Source of the DNA: Durusdinium trenchii
Lineage: Eukaryota > Sar > Dinophyceae > Suessiales > Symbiodiniaceae
Direction of reading: 5' to 3'
Assembly: GCA_963970005.1 (NCBI GenBank)
Contig: CAXAMN010001470.1
Location: 1-64,000 of the forward strand
DNA: 64,000 bases
Made by a program: the position numbers and the translations under genes. This document shows, one piece after another, positions 42,848 to 53,038 of the stretch (positions within the stretch are counted from its first letter, which is position 1; every line of letters begins with the position of its first letter). Under the pieces are notes generated by a model. The model did no database searches. It saw only the letters and a program-made list of their open reading frames with translations, and was not told the DNA's origin.

Positions 42848-45343
42848 ATGTCTGCGCAACGAAGCCTTCAGAGACCAGCAGCCTGCGGAGGTTGCCGCTT
42901 TGAAGTTGGACGAACTTCAGCCAAGTTTCAACCTGCCCCACCGAAGACGGGGAAACCCCACGCCCCGGCCCCACGACATCGCTTGCGCAGTGGCAATTTG
43001 AAAGGCATAGTTGCTAGAGAGAGCTTGCATGAATTGATCCACGGCAGTGACCCAAAGCTTGGACGATGGAGCCATCACAAAGGACTTTTCACAGAACTGC
43101 TGGAGGCGACACAAGGAAGCTCCATTGCTGAACTTATCTCAATCTTGAGCCAAGCTGACACATATGGTGCACAAAACTGGCCAGAATGTGGACGGGCACG
43201 TGACAGGTTAAAAGTTCTGGAAGGCATTCGTTTGGAAATGGAGGCTGCAATGGAGTGGGTTGGAATTGAGGACATTGAACATTTGATGTGCCGAGCATCT
43301 GCTGCTGGAATCATTCCTGAGCAGAGTGACCGTCAAGGAGGTGATCTGCTAGGTCCACTCACTGCGACCCAACCCGAGTTCCAAAAGTTGGCCTTGACTC
43401 TCGCAAAGCGTTGCTGCAGACTTCGAAGCTTGAGAGAAGACCTCAGAAGCTGTGCCAAATCCGCTGATATTGAAAGGGTCTTAGCAACGGTGAATGTTGC
43501 CAAGGAACTCGGAGCTCAGTGGCAAGAGCTTGAGCTTGCAGAGGTGCGTTTGCAGGTGCTGCAGAATTGCCTTGCCGAGATGACTGATGTACTCGGCCAA
43601 GCACGGTCCAGTGACGAAGGCGGGTTGCAGAGCAGAATTCACGATGTTTTGGAAAATGTCCAGGAGCACATTGGAGAAGATCCTTCCCCGCCATTGGGCT
43701 GGGTCTTGAAAGCACTTCGCCTCCAGTATGGTCAGATGAGGCTGGAAGACGTGACCGGCCGACGAGCACGCTTGACCCGAGAAATCCTGGCTGCAGAGAG
43801 GGGCGCCAACCTGCAACACCTGCGTGCGGCTGTGGCAGAGGCTGACTTTCAATTTTGCTTGGATGCTTCCGGAGTGCCAGGTTGTGTTGTGCCCTGGCCG
43901 GAATTGGAGCTTGGCAAGCGACGCTTGGTGCAATTCGTGGACATGCAGGCGGAATTGGAATTGCTGGTGATGTCGCGTCCAATAGCTCCTTCTCCGACTG
44001 CCATCATTGCTGCACTGGCTCGTGCTGATGTTTTGGGGTGCTATTCTTGGACCTTGTGCCAAGAAGCATCTGCCCGGCTCCAACAAGTGCAGGGATTGGA
44101 GGCAAGTGTTCTTAGAGCTGTCCAGGATGGCTCAGAGAATGTCTTGCAGCAGGCCTGCACAACAGTGCAGGCTGCCGGCTTTGCATCGTGGCCAATGGTG
44201 AGAGGGGCTATGCTGCTTCTTGGACGAGAAGATTTGTGCACCCGACAAAATTTCACTTCCAGCACGTTTATGCAGAGATTGTTGGCAGAGTTAGCAGAAG
44301 CGGAACATGTCGGAGATTCGGCAGCTGAAGTTCCTGATGTCGAGGAGGCTTTCATTGGCATTAGCCTTGAAACGAAGTGTGTTGACATGGCAGGTCAAAT
44401 GAGCCAATCGAACAGTTTCCCACCTCTAACCATGCTAGTGGACATGTTCCAGAAGATTACTGGCAAACATCCTGATCACGCATGGGTGGCGCGTGTGCGA
44501 TCTGGGCTGTTTGTTTTCGAAGTCAGGTTAACAGGAGCGCTTGGAAGCTTTAGCGAGGCGGTCTCGCACTTGGAGACAAGCCAAGCGCTTGACTTTGGAG
44601 ACAAGGTGACTGCTGCAAGGCATTTGTACTCTTTTGTGAAGCGGCTGAAAGATCAGGATCAGCTTGCTTTGCTGAAGCAGATTCAGCGGGCTTCAAGCCC
44701 AGGCGGTGAGTCCTCTGTTGTCTCGCAGCAGGCAAGCACTGTTGATGCAAGCATCGCTAAGGATGTGATTCAGCGGGAGCTCGATTTGCTCAGAGAGTTT
44801 GCAACACCCAGTGTTGCCTCTGCGCATTTTGTCAAGACTCTCTCAGATCCTGGGAGTTTGGCCGAGGAAGCTGCCATTGATACCACAGAGCTGCTCATGG
44901 AAGAGGTTCTCCAACCGGACTTGAAGACAAAGTCCGTGCAGTCCATCCCCCGCAAGTCGGAGGATGACCACATCAGTGTGGTGTCAGAGGCTACAGATGT
45001 GGAGTCCGCCCAGGTACTGAAAATGATCCAGGATCATGTCTCTCAATTCCAACAACCACATGATATGTCAGGCCATTCTCTGCTGGAATACGCTCAAGTT
45101 GAAGAGCCTGAAAGAGCTGACAGTTGGGCAACTGTCAGCCATCTAGTGGATGATTTCATTTCAGTTCAGTTGAGAAGAGTGGAGGAGTGTGTGGCCAAAG
45201 ATGCATGTGAAAATGCATTTCAAACGCTTGAGACGGATGAAGGGATTGGCCATACGTCAGATGTTTCCGGACCGAGTGATATCGGCAGTGACTTTGCAAG
45301 AGATGTGGTGCAGCAAGTGAAAATGCAGCTGGAACCGCTGTAG
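42848..45343 (+). CDS. Large helical repeat protein, single long exon
   Basis: 831 codons without interruption, ending in TAG at 45341-45343. The first ~60 residues are basic, Pro-rich and less certain: CTTCAG at about 42862-42870 could be a splice acceptor, so the true start may lie upstream or later. Residues ~60-460 hold degenerate ~40-residue units of the type L..A..A...G......EL..A..RL..L (for example VNVAKELGAQWQELELAEVR and ARADVLGCYSWTLCQEASAR). Residues ~460-600 are mixed helix. The C-terminal third is acidic and Ser-rich (KSEDDHISVVSEATDVESAQ) and ends in QQVKMQLEPL. It is probably an elongated scaffold-type protein. No family or catalytic motif is recognised. Its length without introns stands out against the short exons around it. 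Confidence 0.75.
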   Translation: MSAQRSLQRPAACGGCRFEVGRTSAKFQPAPPKTGKPHAPAPRHRLRSGNLKGIVARESLHELIHGSDPKLGRWSHHKGLFTELLEATQGSSIAELISILSQADTYGAQNWPECGRARDRLKVLEGIRLEMEAAMEWVGIEDIEHLMCRASAAGIIPEQSDRQGGDLLGPLTATQPEFQKLALTLAKRCCRLRSLREDLRSCAKSADIERVLATVNVAKELGAQWQELELAEVRLQVLQNCLAEMTDVLGQARSSDEGGLQSRIHDVLENVQEHIGEDPSPPLGWVLKALRLQYGQMRLEDVTGRRARLTREILAAERGANLQHLRAAVAEADFQFCLDASGVPGCVVPWPELELGKRRLVQFVDMQAELELLVMSRPIAPSPTAIIAALARADVLGCYSWTLCQEASARLQQVQGLEASVLRAVQDGSENVLQQACTTVQAAGFASWPMVRGAMLLLGREDLCTRQNFTSSTFMQRLLAELAEAEHVGDSAAEVPDVEEAFIGISLETKCVDMAGQMSQSNSFPPLTMLVDMFQKITGKHPDHAWVARVRSGLFVFEVRLTGALGSFSEAVSHLETSQALDFGDKVTAARHLYSFVKRLKDQDQLALLKQIQRASSPGGESSVVSQQASTVDASIAKDVIQRELDLLREFATPSVASAHFVKTLSDPGSLAEEAAIDTTELLMEEVLQPDLKTKSVQSIPRKSEDDHISVVSEATDVESAQVLKMIQDHVSQFQQPHDMSGHSLLEYAQVEEPERADSWATVSHLVDDFISVQLRRVEECVAKDACENAFQTLETDEGIGHTSDVSGPSDIGSDFARDVVQQVKMQLEPL

Positions 45344-45910
45344 GGTTTCAGGGCCCAGCATCATGAAGTGAAGGGCTCTGCTCTGCCGTGTTTTACAGTG
45401 CTTCCTTCTGCACCAACCAAGGTGCATCCTCGTCGCATGGGTTTGCGTTGTGCTACGCGTATATGTCACGTTTCTTGTGTGTTTGACGTTACAAAGAATC
45501 TTCGTTGCTGACAAGATCTCGTCCAAACCCAGAAATTTTAACTTGATTTGTCCTCCTGCGCTCCTGAAGGACTAGCCAAAGAGGAGGCATTGTAGAAAAC
45601 GTAGCTTGGACTTGGCCGAGAGTGTGAACAAAGAAGAACACTGAAAGACGCCCTGTGAATTGAAGTTGCACCTGTCTCCAGAGGCATTGATTGGCCACTC
45701 CCTATAGACCCCGCTTCCCAATTCTCGCGTTGGCCCTCCCAGGATGGATCTCGGGTTCTCAATGTGTCCCACATCGTGCTGGGCACACCCTTGGTGAGCG
45801 TGACTTATCAGGCACCGGGGTGAGCTAACTGGCCTTGAAGAACAGTCACAAGTAGCCAGCCCGATGAAGTTTCTTGTGTTCAAAGTGTGCGTCCGGTGAC
45901 TGGAAGAAAC
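45344..45910. other. 3' flank of the 831-aa gene
   Basis: No supported gene; minus-strand frames here lack splice borders and protein-like composition. Confidence 0.3.
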
Positions 45911-46117
45911 ATGACCACTCAGAGTTTGGGCCAACCGCATCGTGCAATTTTTGCCTGGGAGGAACCTGAACTTTGCTCCAGTGCGGAGTTTGAGTGTGCA
46001 CCGGGAGCCACTTGGAGAACAGCAGCCACATTGTATTTGCAGATTGTGAACCGAATGAATACAGTACAACTTGCCAGCTTGATTTGGCCTGAACACGAGG
46101 TTTTGCAATTCATGCAG
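45911..46117 (+). CDS. Candidate exon(s), 69 codons
   Basis: From ATG at 45911 the frame reads MTTQSLGQPHRAIFAWEEPE, LCSSAEFECAPGATWRTAA, then QIVNRMNTVQLASLIWPEHE, ending CAG|GTTATG. TTTGCAG inside (about 46035-46041) may be an acceptor, making only the second half an exon. No family is recognised. Confidence 0.4.
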
Positions 46118-47952
46118 GTTATGCATGCTGCATGCGATCGATTGGAAGCTTACATGCTACTAGGAACGATAACGGTAGTAGGGGCTCCTGGCCTTACTAC
46201 TAGGAGCAAAGACGCTACTAGGAGCAAAGGGCATCGCTACTAGGAACAAGAACGCTACATGTAAAAGCAACGTGCCCCTTCTGACGCAGTGGCAAGGTGT
46301 GCGCCTTGTGCCCCTCGGATTCATGCCTGTGCGACGGGTGGCAGGTGGGATGCACTCTGGGCATTTGCGGAGAGTTGTGTTTGTTCAACATGAACGATTT
46401 GCCCTCCTACTAGTTGCGTTAAAAGAAGGTTCTCAGGAAGTTCACAGGATTTCGGTGCAGTTCCTTCCCATTTTCTCTCCCTTCCATTCCCTTCCACCCT
46501 AAGCCTGTACAGCGTGCATTCTTCATGCCAGGATTGCGAGAATGGTGGTGATGAGGACCAGATGCGCATGGGCTTGAAATGAAGACATTGTGCTGAACAG
46601 CAGACTTGCAGCTTTTGATTTCCGGAGATCCGCTGTTGAAAGAGCACAAAGGTCAGCTATTCCTTTTTCTAGCTTGTCATTCTTGTTAACAGCAGCAGTA
46701 TTATCTATGATTTTTTTGGGTGATCACTACAGCTGTTGGAAGACAATAGACGATTGATTCTACCCCCAGCCTCAGCAGATGCTCCTCCATCGACACCTTG
46801 CAGGATATTTGGGGTCTCCTTGTCCAACGCAACGTCCGGTTCCAAGTTGGCAAGGAAAAGCCCAGCCTCTTTGAGCGGCCATTAAAACTCCGTTTCTAGA
46901 GGACCTTCACCAATCTAATTCCATGGGAATTCCATAGGACATGTCCAATAACCGCTGTCCACCCCAGAGTGAAATAGGACCTTAAATTATTTGGAATCCA
47001 GAGTTTGCAGTGCTTTTGGCATTTTGGATATTTGATATTGCTGTCTTCTCACACGTCAAACCAGCCAAGAAATGCTTTTGAACTCCTCGATTTGGAGGTG
47101 ACCACAGCAGAATGTGAACTTCTACGTCCGTCCCTCAATCTTTGGACTAGGAGCAAGAACGCTACTAGGAGCAAAGGGCATCGCTACTAGGAGCAAGGAC
47201 GCTACTAGGGGCTCCTGGCCTTACTACTAGGAGCAAGGGCGCTACTAAAGAAACACTATGTTGACTCAACCTCTTCGACCAAGTCCTTTTTAGAATGTCA
47301 AGACTCCCAGGGAATCGGTCGCTCACGAATACCAGCGCAGTGGGCCCAGTTGTCCAGTCAACCTTTTCTTTGTTTCTAGCGATGGCCTCCACCCTAGTAG
47401 CGATGCCGATGGCCTCCAACCTAATAGTTTCAAAGAACTTGTAAAATTGTTCTATTTGCATACTTGAACATGGGTGACAATTTCTGAGGATTGAAGTATT
47501 CGCAGATAATTGTTGGCTGCAAGTTTGTGCAACACACCGCAAAGTAGAAGGGAAACAATAGTAGCCACGCAAGTATCGGCGCACTAAACCAGCAGCAGCA
47601 ACAGCCAATCTGCAGACTCACATGTCACCACGAGGTCAACGAGAATGGCACAGTCGAGGGAGATGATCCTTGCTTTGGAGTGAGTGGCTTTCCGTGCAAC
47701 GGCTCCTCGGCACTTGTTGTCATTCCAAAGATGTCCATGTCAGGCAGGTGACAAAGTCAGCATTGCCATCCCAGTTCAGGTCCGATCCAAACAGTGTTTG
47801 CATCACTCAATTTCTCGAAGTATCTGAGGAACAGTGTTGGCAACCTAGAAGCATTGGTGGCAGAAAGCCCTTGGTGTCAAAACTAAACTTTTGCCTCAGC
47901 TGCGTACATACACTTTTGTGGGATGATTTCACATTCTGTCTCTTGTGTTTCA
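46118..47952. other. Stretch holding several TAG-type arrays
   Basis: TAG-family arrays in inverted orientation (CTACTAGGAGCAAGGACGCTACTAGG type) lie at about 46160-46262 and 47148-47250. CTAGCGATGGCCTCCACCC pieces lie at about 47378-47432. No other feature is supported. Confidence 0.5.
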
Positions 47953-48023
47953 GGTGTATTCCAATCCCTCAGCATTGTGATGGGATTGAGGACTTAGTGC
48001 TTGCCAGAAGCAATTTTCTGTGA
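47953..48023 (+). CDS. Probable terminal exon
   Basis: After GTGTTTCAG the frame reads CIPIPQHCDGIEDLVLARSN, then FL and TGA (48021-48023). The acceptor, short length and stop fit a last exon. No family is recognised. Confidence 0.35.
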
Positions 48024-48817
48024 CGGCTTTGGTGCATGTCCATGTCCTGACGTTTTCTTTGGGCTCTCATGCACGGGTGTCTTTTTGTTTGAGGGTGTTG
48101 TGGTGGCATATGTTCTACACTTGATGCACGCAGGATTGTCCTGACGGAGCAGACGAAGAAGGCCCACCCCAAAGGTCCAGGTCTGTTAGACCCCAGAACC
48201 CTCCCATTTCCTGTAAGCGATGGGGGTTCGAACCCGGAACGCTGAATTTCTTTTTTGGAAACTTGTTGCCTGGAACCCGATCGGTCGAAACCTTGGGAAT
48301 GTGAGGCCTTCCAGGCGTTCAGCATCAACTTTTAAAGCCAAAAACCTGGCTTAACGTTCATCTCTTTTTCGGACCCAGTGTCGATCGCAAGTCTGCTCGG
48401 AACCCCTGGAGCAAGGCCCCGATCGCAAACTTTCTTTGCATTCTGGAGCCGTCAGCTGATCCCATCACATTACACGTCCGGACCTACTTCTTTTTGCACC
48501 TCGTGAGCTGTCTGACCCAACATGGGATTTCGAGTCTGTGCTGGTGTAATTTAAACTATCACGTTGGCTGTATTCAGTATGGTTGAACACATCGGTTTCA
48601 GCTTCTGAATCATTGCCGCTTTTTGCTGGAGACCTCCAAGCTCCTTGTACCGGAGCTATTGAGCAACCCTTGCTTCCTACTTGATGAAGTGCTTCCTTCC
48701 CATTCGCCAGCAGCACATTATTTAGGCATCCTAGATGCATACATACATATATATATATAATGACGGCAGACTAGATAGAAATGCAAAAAAGTCAAAAACC
48801 AGGGTCTATAGCCGACC
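48024..48817. other. Unassigned stretch with a B-box-like palindrome
   Basis: GGGGGTTCGAACCCGGAAC at about 48225-48243 matches the RNA polymerase III B-box consensus on either strand, but no tRNA cloverleaf can be folded around it. A (TA)n tract is at about 48749-48761. Confidence 0.3.
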
Positions 48818-49380
48818 GAGCTTTTGACATTTCTATCTTTGGTATTTGCCTGTAAAACACAGGGAAAGTGACTTATTTAACAAAAGGACCGCCCGACCGA
48901 GCACCCAAAACATTTCTATCTTTGAGATTTCCATGCATATATCATAGATTTTGATGCGTGTTGATAAAAAGTGCTGTAAATAGCGCGAAATATGAGCTTT
49001 TGACATTTCTATCTTTAGTATCTGCCTGTAAAACACAGTGAAAGTGACTTATTTAACAAAAAGACCGCCCGACCGAGCACCCAAAACATTTCTATCTTTG
49101 AGATTTCCATGCATATATCATGGATTTTGATGCGTGTTGATAAAAAGTGCTGTAAATAGCGCGAAATATGAAAGACACCCTTCCAAAGTGCTGCAAATAG
49201 CAAGGAATACGAAGGTTTCCGTTCCAAAGTGCTGCAAATACCACAGAACATGAAGGTCATGCCTTCCAATTTCTTGCCAATAGCAAGGAATATGAAGGTT
49301 GTTTGTTTCAACATGTTGCAAGCAGCAAGGAATCAGAAAGACATGTGTTCCAAAGTGCTGCAAAAAGCAAAGAATGTGGA
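48818..49380. repeat. 176-bp tandem repeat running into ~36-bp units
   Basis: GAGCTTTTGACATTTCTATC begins copies at 48818 and 48994 (176 bp apart). Each copy includes CTTATTTAACAAAA and GACCGCCCGACCGAGCACCC. From about 49180 the second half gives way to ~36-bp units of CCAAAGTGCTGCAAATAGCA with varied tails. A (GTT)n tract follows at about 49384-49400. Confidence 0.8.
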
Positions 49381-49565
49381 GGTTGTTGTTGTTGTTGTTG
49401 AAAAATTACTTGTAGAAGTGTTTCTCTGGGGACCTGTGCTTCCGATGCAAAAAGTATTCAAAATGATCATGTTTTAGTCACGGATTTATACAAAATCTGA
49501 AGTTGTGTGTGTGTGTGTGTCCATTTTGTCTCCCCCGTTAAGGAAATATATCTTTGAAAAGGTTA

Positions 49566-49810
49566 CATTTCTATCTTTGAGATTTCCATGCATATATCAT
49601 GGATTTTGATGCGTGTTGATAAAAAGTGCTGTAAATAGCGCGAAATATGAAAGACACCCTTCCAAAGTGCTGCAAATAGCAAGGAATACGAAGGTTTCCG
49701 TTCCAAAGTGCTGTAAATACCAGTGAAAATCAACACCACGTGCCCAAAGNNNNNNNNNNTACCAGTGAAAATCAACACCACGTGCCCAAAGTGCTGTAAA
49801 TACCAGCAAA
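49566..49810. repeat. Second block of the 176-bp/36-bp repeat, with gap
   Basis: Repeats ACATTTCTATCTTTGAGATT... through CCAAAGTGCTGCAAATAGCA almost exactly as at 49086-49240. It then continues with TACCAGTGAAAATCAACACC units and is interrupted by 10 N at 49750-49759. A (GT)n tract precedes it at about 49504-49520. Confidence 0.8.
49750..49759. other. Assembly gap (10 N)
   Basis: The ~31 bases before the gap (TACCAGTGAAAATCAACACC...CCCAAAG) are repeated exactly after it. This may be a failed contig overlap or two repeat units. Confidence 0.95.
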
Positions 49811-50184
49811 ATCAAGATAGTAAAAAAAGTCAAAAAAAACAAGTCCAAAAATCAATGTCGCCCCGAGTCAAAAATATTTTTATCTAGTCCGCCGTCGCTA
49901 TATATATATATATATACATACACATGCACACACAGCGTGGAACAGTTATATATTTATTGGCTTTGATTTTCTTAGTGAAATGTCTTACTGGACTGCATGG
50001 TGCAGTACTTGTGCTTATGCAGGATGCCCAGCGATGCCAGAGATCGGTGCTTAGTCTCTCCATAATTGAGTTTTTTGTGGCATCTGGCACCACTGTTCAA
50101 AGACGGCGCTTGACACATTGTGCGAGTGTGTATATATATATACACATTTATATGTATATAAGCAATTTACAACATATTGAGCAG
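49811..50184. other. TA microsatellites, no gene
   Basis: (TA)n tracts with ACACAC or GTATAT edges at about 49897-49926 and 50131-50160 could form hairpins. No coding block is supported. Confidence 0.45.
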
Positions 50185-50224
50185 ATACCAGGAGGTTGGT
50201 GCCACTCTGGAGTATCGCAACTTT
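50185..50224 (+). CDS. Short candidate exon (40 nt)
   Basis: After GAGCAG it reads YQEVGATLEYRNF and ends at a GTAAGA donor. Short, but both borders are canonical. Confidence 0.35.
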
Positions 50225-50573
50225 GTAAGACTAGTTTTTGTGTCGAAGAAAGGATATGCACATGTTGTCAGCTCATGTCTACTTAGGTCTCTAGACAATG
50301 AGACCAATGTCAGCTTCCAGTGGATTGCAGCAGTCGTGGCTTCAGACTTCAGCTTCAGTTCTTTGGGTTGACCGTTGCAAAACCAAGAGAATGCAGGAAG
50401 TTCAATTTTTAGTGAACATTGCAAGTAAGGAATCGGGCGAAAGATACCTTACCTTAAACCATTCATGCTATATTTTCGTTTGGTAGTTTCCTGATGTTTC
50501 ATGTAGTTTGTCTTGCCATGAATCCGGGCGTCAAGTCAAGTCATCAACCTGAATGCTTTGCTGAGCTACCCAG

Positions 50574-50656
50574 GTGTTCTTTGCCGACCAGGAGGCCAAT
50601 TCTGACACGATTCTTATGATTGGATCAGGCAATTTCGGTGAAGCCAGGTTCAGTGC
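50574..50656 (+). CDS. Candidate exon with a kinase-like Gly-rich loop
   Basis: Begins after ACCCAG and ends at GTAAGA. It reads VFFADQEANSDTILMIGSGN, then FGEARFS. GSGNFGEA fits the GxGxxGxx nucleotide-binding loop of protein kinases, and the hydrophobic strand before it fits too. The Val and Lys that should follow are not in this exon, and no other kinase motif is found nearby. It may be a gene fragment or a chance match. Confidence 0.3.
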
Positions 50657-51369
50657 GTAAGACTCTCTCAACCTGATGGAGTTGTGGCGTGCAAGGCTTA
50701 GAAGGGTTTCAAAGGGGCTTTTTGACCAGAAGGAGACTCTCTCATTCCAGGCAAGTCGAGGACACTTGAATGCGCTAAGGCCCCAAGTGCGCGTCCTGTC
50801 CTGCGATTTGGAGGTCACTTGCCTGACGATATTTCATGCACCTTTGCTCGTAGCAGCTTTTTGCTCCTAGTAGCGATGCCCTTTGTTGCTAGTAGCTTGT
50901 AGTAAGGCCAGGAGCCGCTAGTAGCGTCCTTGCTCCTAGTGCTTCAGAATCTGACACGCAGAGGCAATTTTGCCTGGAAAGCTGGACCTGGCCAAAGCCA
51001 ATGGAAAACATGTTCCTTCGCAGGACACCAAGCTGACAACAGGGGAAGACTCCAGAGCATTTTGACCTGAAGGAAAATGCTTGTACACAACAACCCGACC
51101 TTGATAGCAATTCATTTTTGATTTGTGTCATTTAGCTGTGCACAAGAGGTCATGTGCCCTTTATTTTGCCATGCAGCAAGCCGCACTTGTTTGCTGCAAA
51201 GGGTTTGCAATTTCCCCAGTCCCCGGTCTTGTGACTCAGGCCTATGCGAAACCCTCCAGCCAACTGCCGGTGAGCAGCGCCGTCTGCATGAAAGAGCACA
51301 ATGGACGTGGCAAAACAGCTAGCAAGACGAGTTCAAGATGTGAGTACAGAGCCAATGCTAGTACTGAAT
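50657..51369. other. Stretch with TAG-type array
   Basis: TAG-family array at about 50846-50942 (GTAGCAGCTTTTTGCTCCTAGTAGCGATGCCC...). Coding blocks near 50676-50750 (MELWRARLRRVSKGLFDQKE) and 51180-51320 are possible but unsupported. Confidence 0.4.
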
Positions 51370-51624
51370 TCAGAGCCAATGATCGTATGTTGCCTCCAGG
51401 TACATGGCAAGTATCGTAACTGATACAGCTCGAGTCTGTATCCCAGCAAACGGAAAACGTTTTGTAAAGTCATCAATTTGCTGCTCTACATCAATTTCTA
51501 GTCCTTGCGTGTGGCTAACCTCCGGCCACTGAAGGTTGGACAAGACAATCCGTGCTTCGCTCAGAGAAAGAGCAGCATCAATAGAGACCACCGGTGTTTT
51601 ATACTTGAACTTGTTTATCCCCAA
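51370..51624 (-). CDS. Candidate minus-strand coding fragment
   Basis: Reads KYKTPVVSIDAALSLSEARI, VLSNLQWPEVSHTQGLEID, VEQQIDDFTKRFPFAGIQTR, then AVSVTILAMYLEATYDHWL. Even codon use and amphipathic composition make it more protein-like than the plus frames. It may be an old element fragment or an exon. No family is recognised. Confidence 0.4.
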   Translation of the reverse strand: MGINKFKYKTPVVSIDAALSLSEARIVLSNLQWPEVSHTQGLEIDVEQQIDDFTKRFPFAGIQTRAVSVTILAMYLEATYDHWL

Positions 51625-51659
51625 ACAGTTTACTGTTGGGGTTCTCTCTTAGAAAAAAA

Positions 51660-52140
51660 GGAGCTGGCCACAGTCTCTGGCCGCACCCCTGAACCCTGTG
51701 TCGAGGACTTGTCCTCCTGGTGTCCTCCTGGTGATTGCAGTTGTCCTGCTGTTGTCCTCTGGCCGTGCTGGCCAACGCTGTCCTCTTCTTGTCCTCCTGG
51801 TGTCCTCTCTTTGTCCCCCTTTTGTCCTCTTCTTGCGGGCTCCCTTCACCGAAAACAAAAGCTGCCCACAGTGTCAGGCCGCGCCGGCAAACCCTATCTG
51901 GATGTCCTTTTCTTTTCCTCTTGTCAAAATCTGTTCGGTCCTCTCTTCCTCATGTTCTATCTCTGCTTTTTTGCTCTAATTCTCCGCTTGGCGTCCTCCC
52001 CTCGTGTTGTCCTGCTGTCCTTTTGGCGGTGTCCGCCACAGCTTGTCTCTTGGTGTGTGGTGGGTTCGTTTTGCTTTCCTTCCCTCATCCTTTTGTCCTT
52101 TGCGTCCTTTGTTGTCCTTCTGTTGTCCTGCTGATTACAT
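51660..52140. repeat. GTCCTC-rich degenerate minisatellite
   Basis: Units of TTGTCCTCCTGGTGTCCTC recur. GCCCACAGTGTCAGGCCGCGCC (about 51862) echoes GGCCACAGTCTCTGGCCGCACC (51666), so a ~200-bp higher-order copy exists. Frames are open on several frames and are not called genes. The composition resembles the block at 23776-23870. Confidence 0.55.
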
Positions 52141-52271
52141 TGCTTTCTGAGGTAGGGTTGGGGCTGTGGCTGCCCACAACATCAATTCTTGCCGACTAAG
52201 ATGTTTGGGGTCTATGCTGGTATGATTTTTTAATTTTCAGCACATTGTTTGAGCCGGCTTGACGGTTTGAC

Positions 52272-53038
52272 ATGTGTACAACCGTACAACCTAGGCCTTT
52301 TGTAAAGGCAGATGTGGACCATGTGCAAGGACAGGCAGTGTTCTCTTCAAAGCAGTGTGCAAGGAGACTCAGAGCTAGACCAGTAGATCTTCTTTCCTGT
52401 TATTCATGTCACGAGTTGGCAGTGGCTGAGGCGGTTGGACCAAAGCTACAAAACTACGAGATCATAGGCACTGCCAGGGCCAAATCTATCCAGTGCAATT
52501 GCGGCGAGTGAAAAGAGGTACTATAAGTACAAGCCATTGAGACACGTTTCTTTTACTGTCAAGCCAGCTTTTGGTCAGGTTTGGCAACAGCGGAGCTTGC
52601 CTACGAGCGTGATCCCGGTTCCACAATTGTCATGCCAGGAGAACTCAGAATGGACATGCCAATGGCAGTGCTTGCAAGTTCGTTTTGCCAATGTTGATTC
52701 CCACTGCTAATCCTCATGCCTCAAGACTCAGGTGTTATTGCATCCAGCGCATGTTCTTAGAACCCGCGGTGCGCACACCTGGCCAGCACTGTTTTCCTTG
52801 ATATGCTGAGAAAGGACAGAATCAACATTGGTTTGCACTGCAAACATTTTGGTGTATTGGCAAGTTTTGCAGCAAGTTGAGAGGTCATGCTGGAATTGGA
52901 CGCAGAGGACAAGGTAGCCATTATGTGTTTCATGCTCAGCTTCCAGTTGGCTTTTGGTCAGTGCAATCCAGCAAGTTGGCAGTGCGCACAGGAGCAGAAA
53001 GTGGATTGTCGTCTAAGCTGGCTTCAGAGAAAGCTTAG
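52272..53038 (+). CDS. Candidate exon cluster with terminal exon
   Basis: 52272-52511 reads QAVFSSKQCARRLRARPVDL, LSCYSCHELAVAEAVGPKLQ, then NYEIIGTARAKSIQCNCGE and TGA; its two CxxC pairs could bind a metal. 52591-52697 (after CAACAG) reads AELAYERDPGSTIVMPGEL, then RMDMPMAVLAS. 52940-53038 (after GCTCAG) reads LPVGFWSVQSSKLAVRTGAE, then SGLSSKLASEKA and TAG. Each could end a transcript, so they may belong to different genes or to alternative ends. No family is recognised. Confidence 0.4.

Noticed and set aside
48150-48260. Possible tRNA gene around GGTTCGAACCC
   Set aside because: T-stem pairing fails beyond two base pairs on both strands, and no acceptor stem is found.
51649-52199. Several overlapping plus-strand frames rich in Cys/Pro/Ser/Leu
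   Set aside because: Arise from the GTCCTC minisatellite and are open in all three frames.
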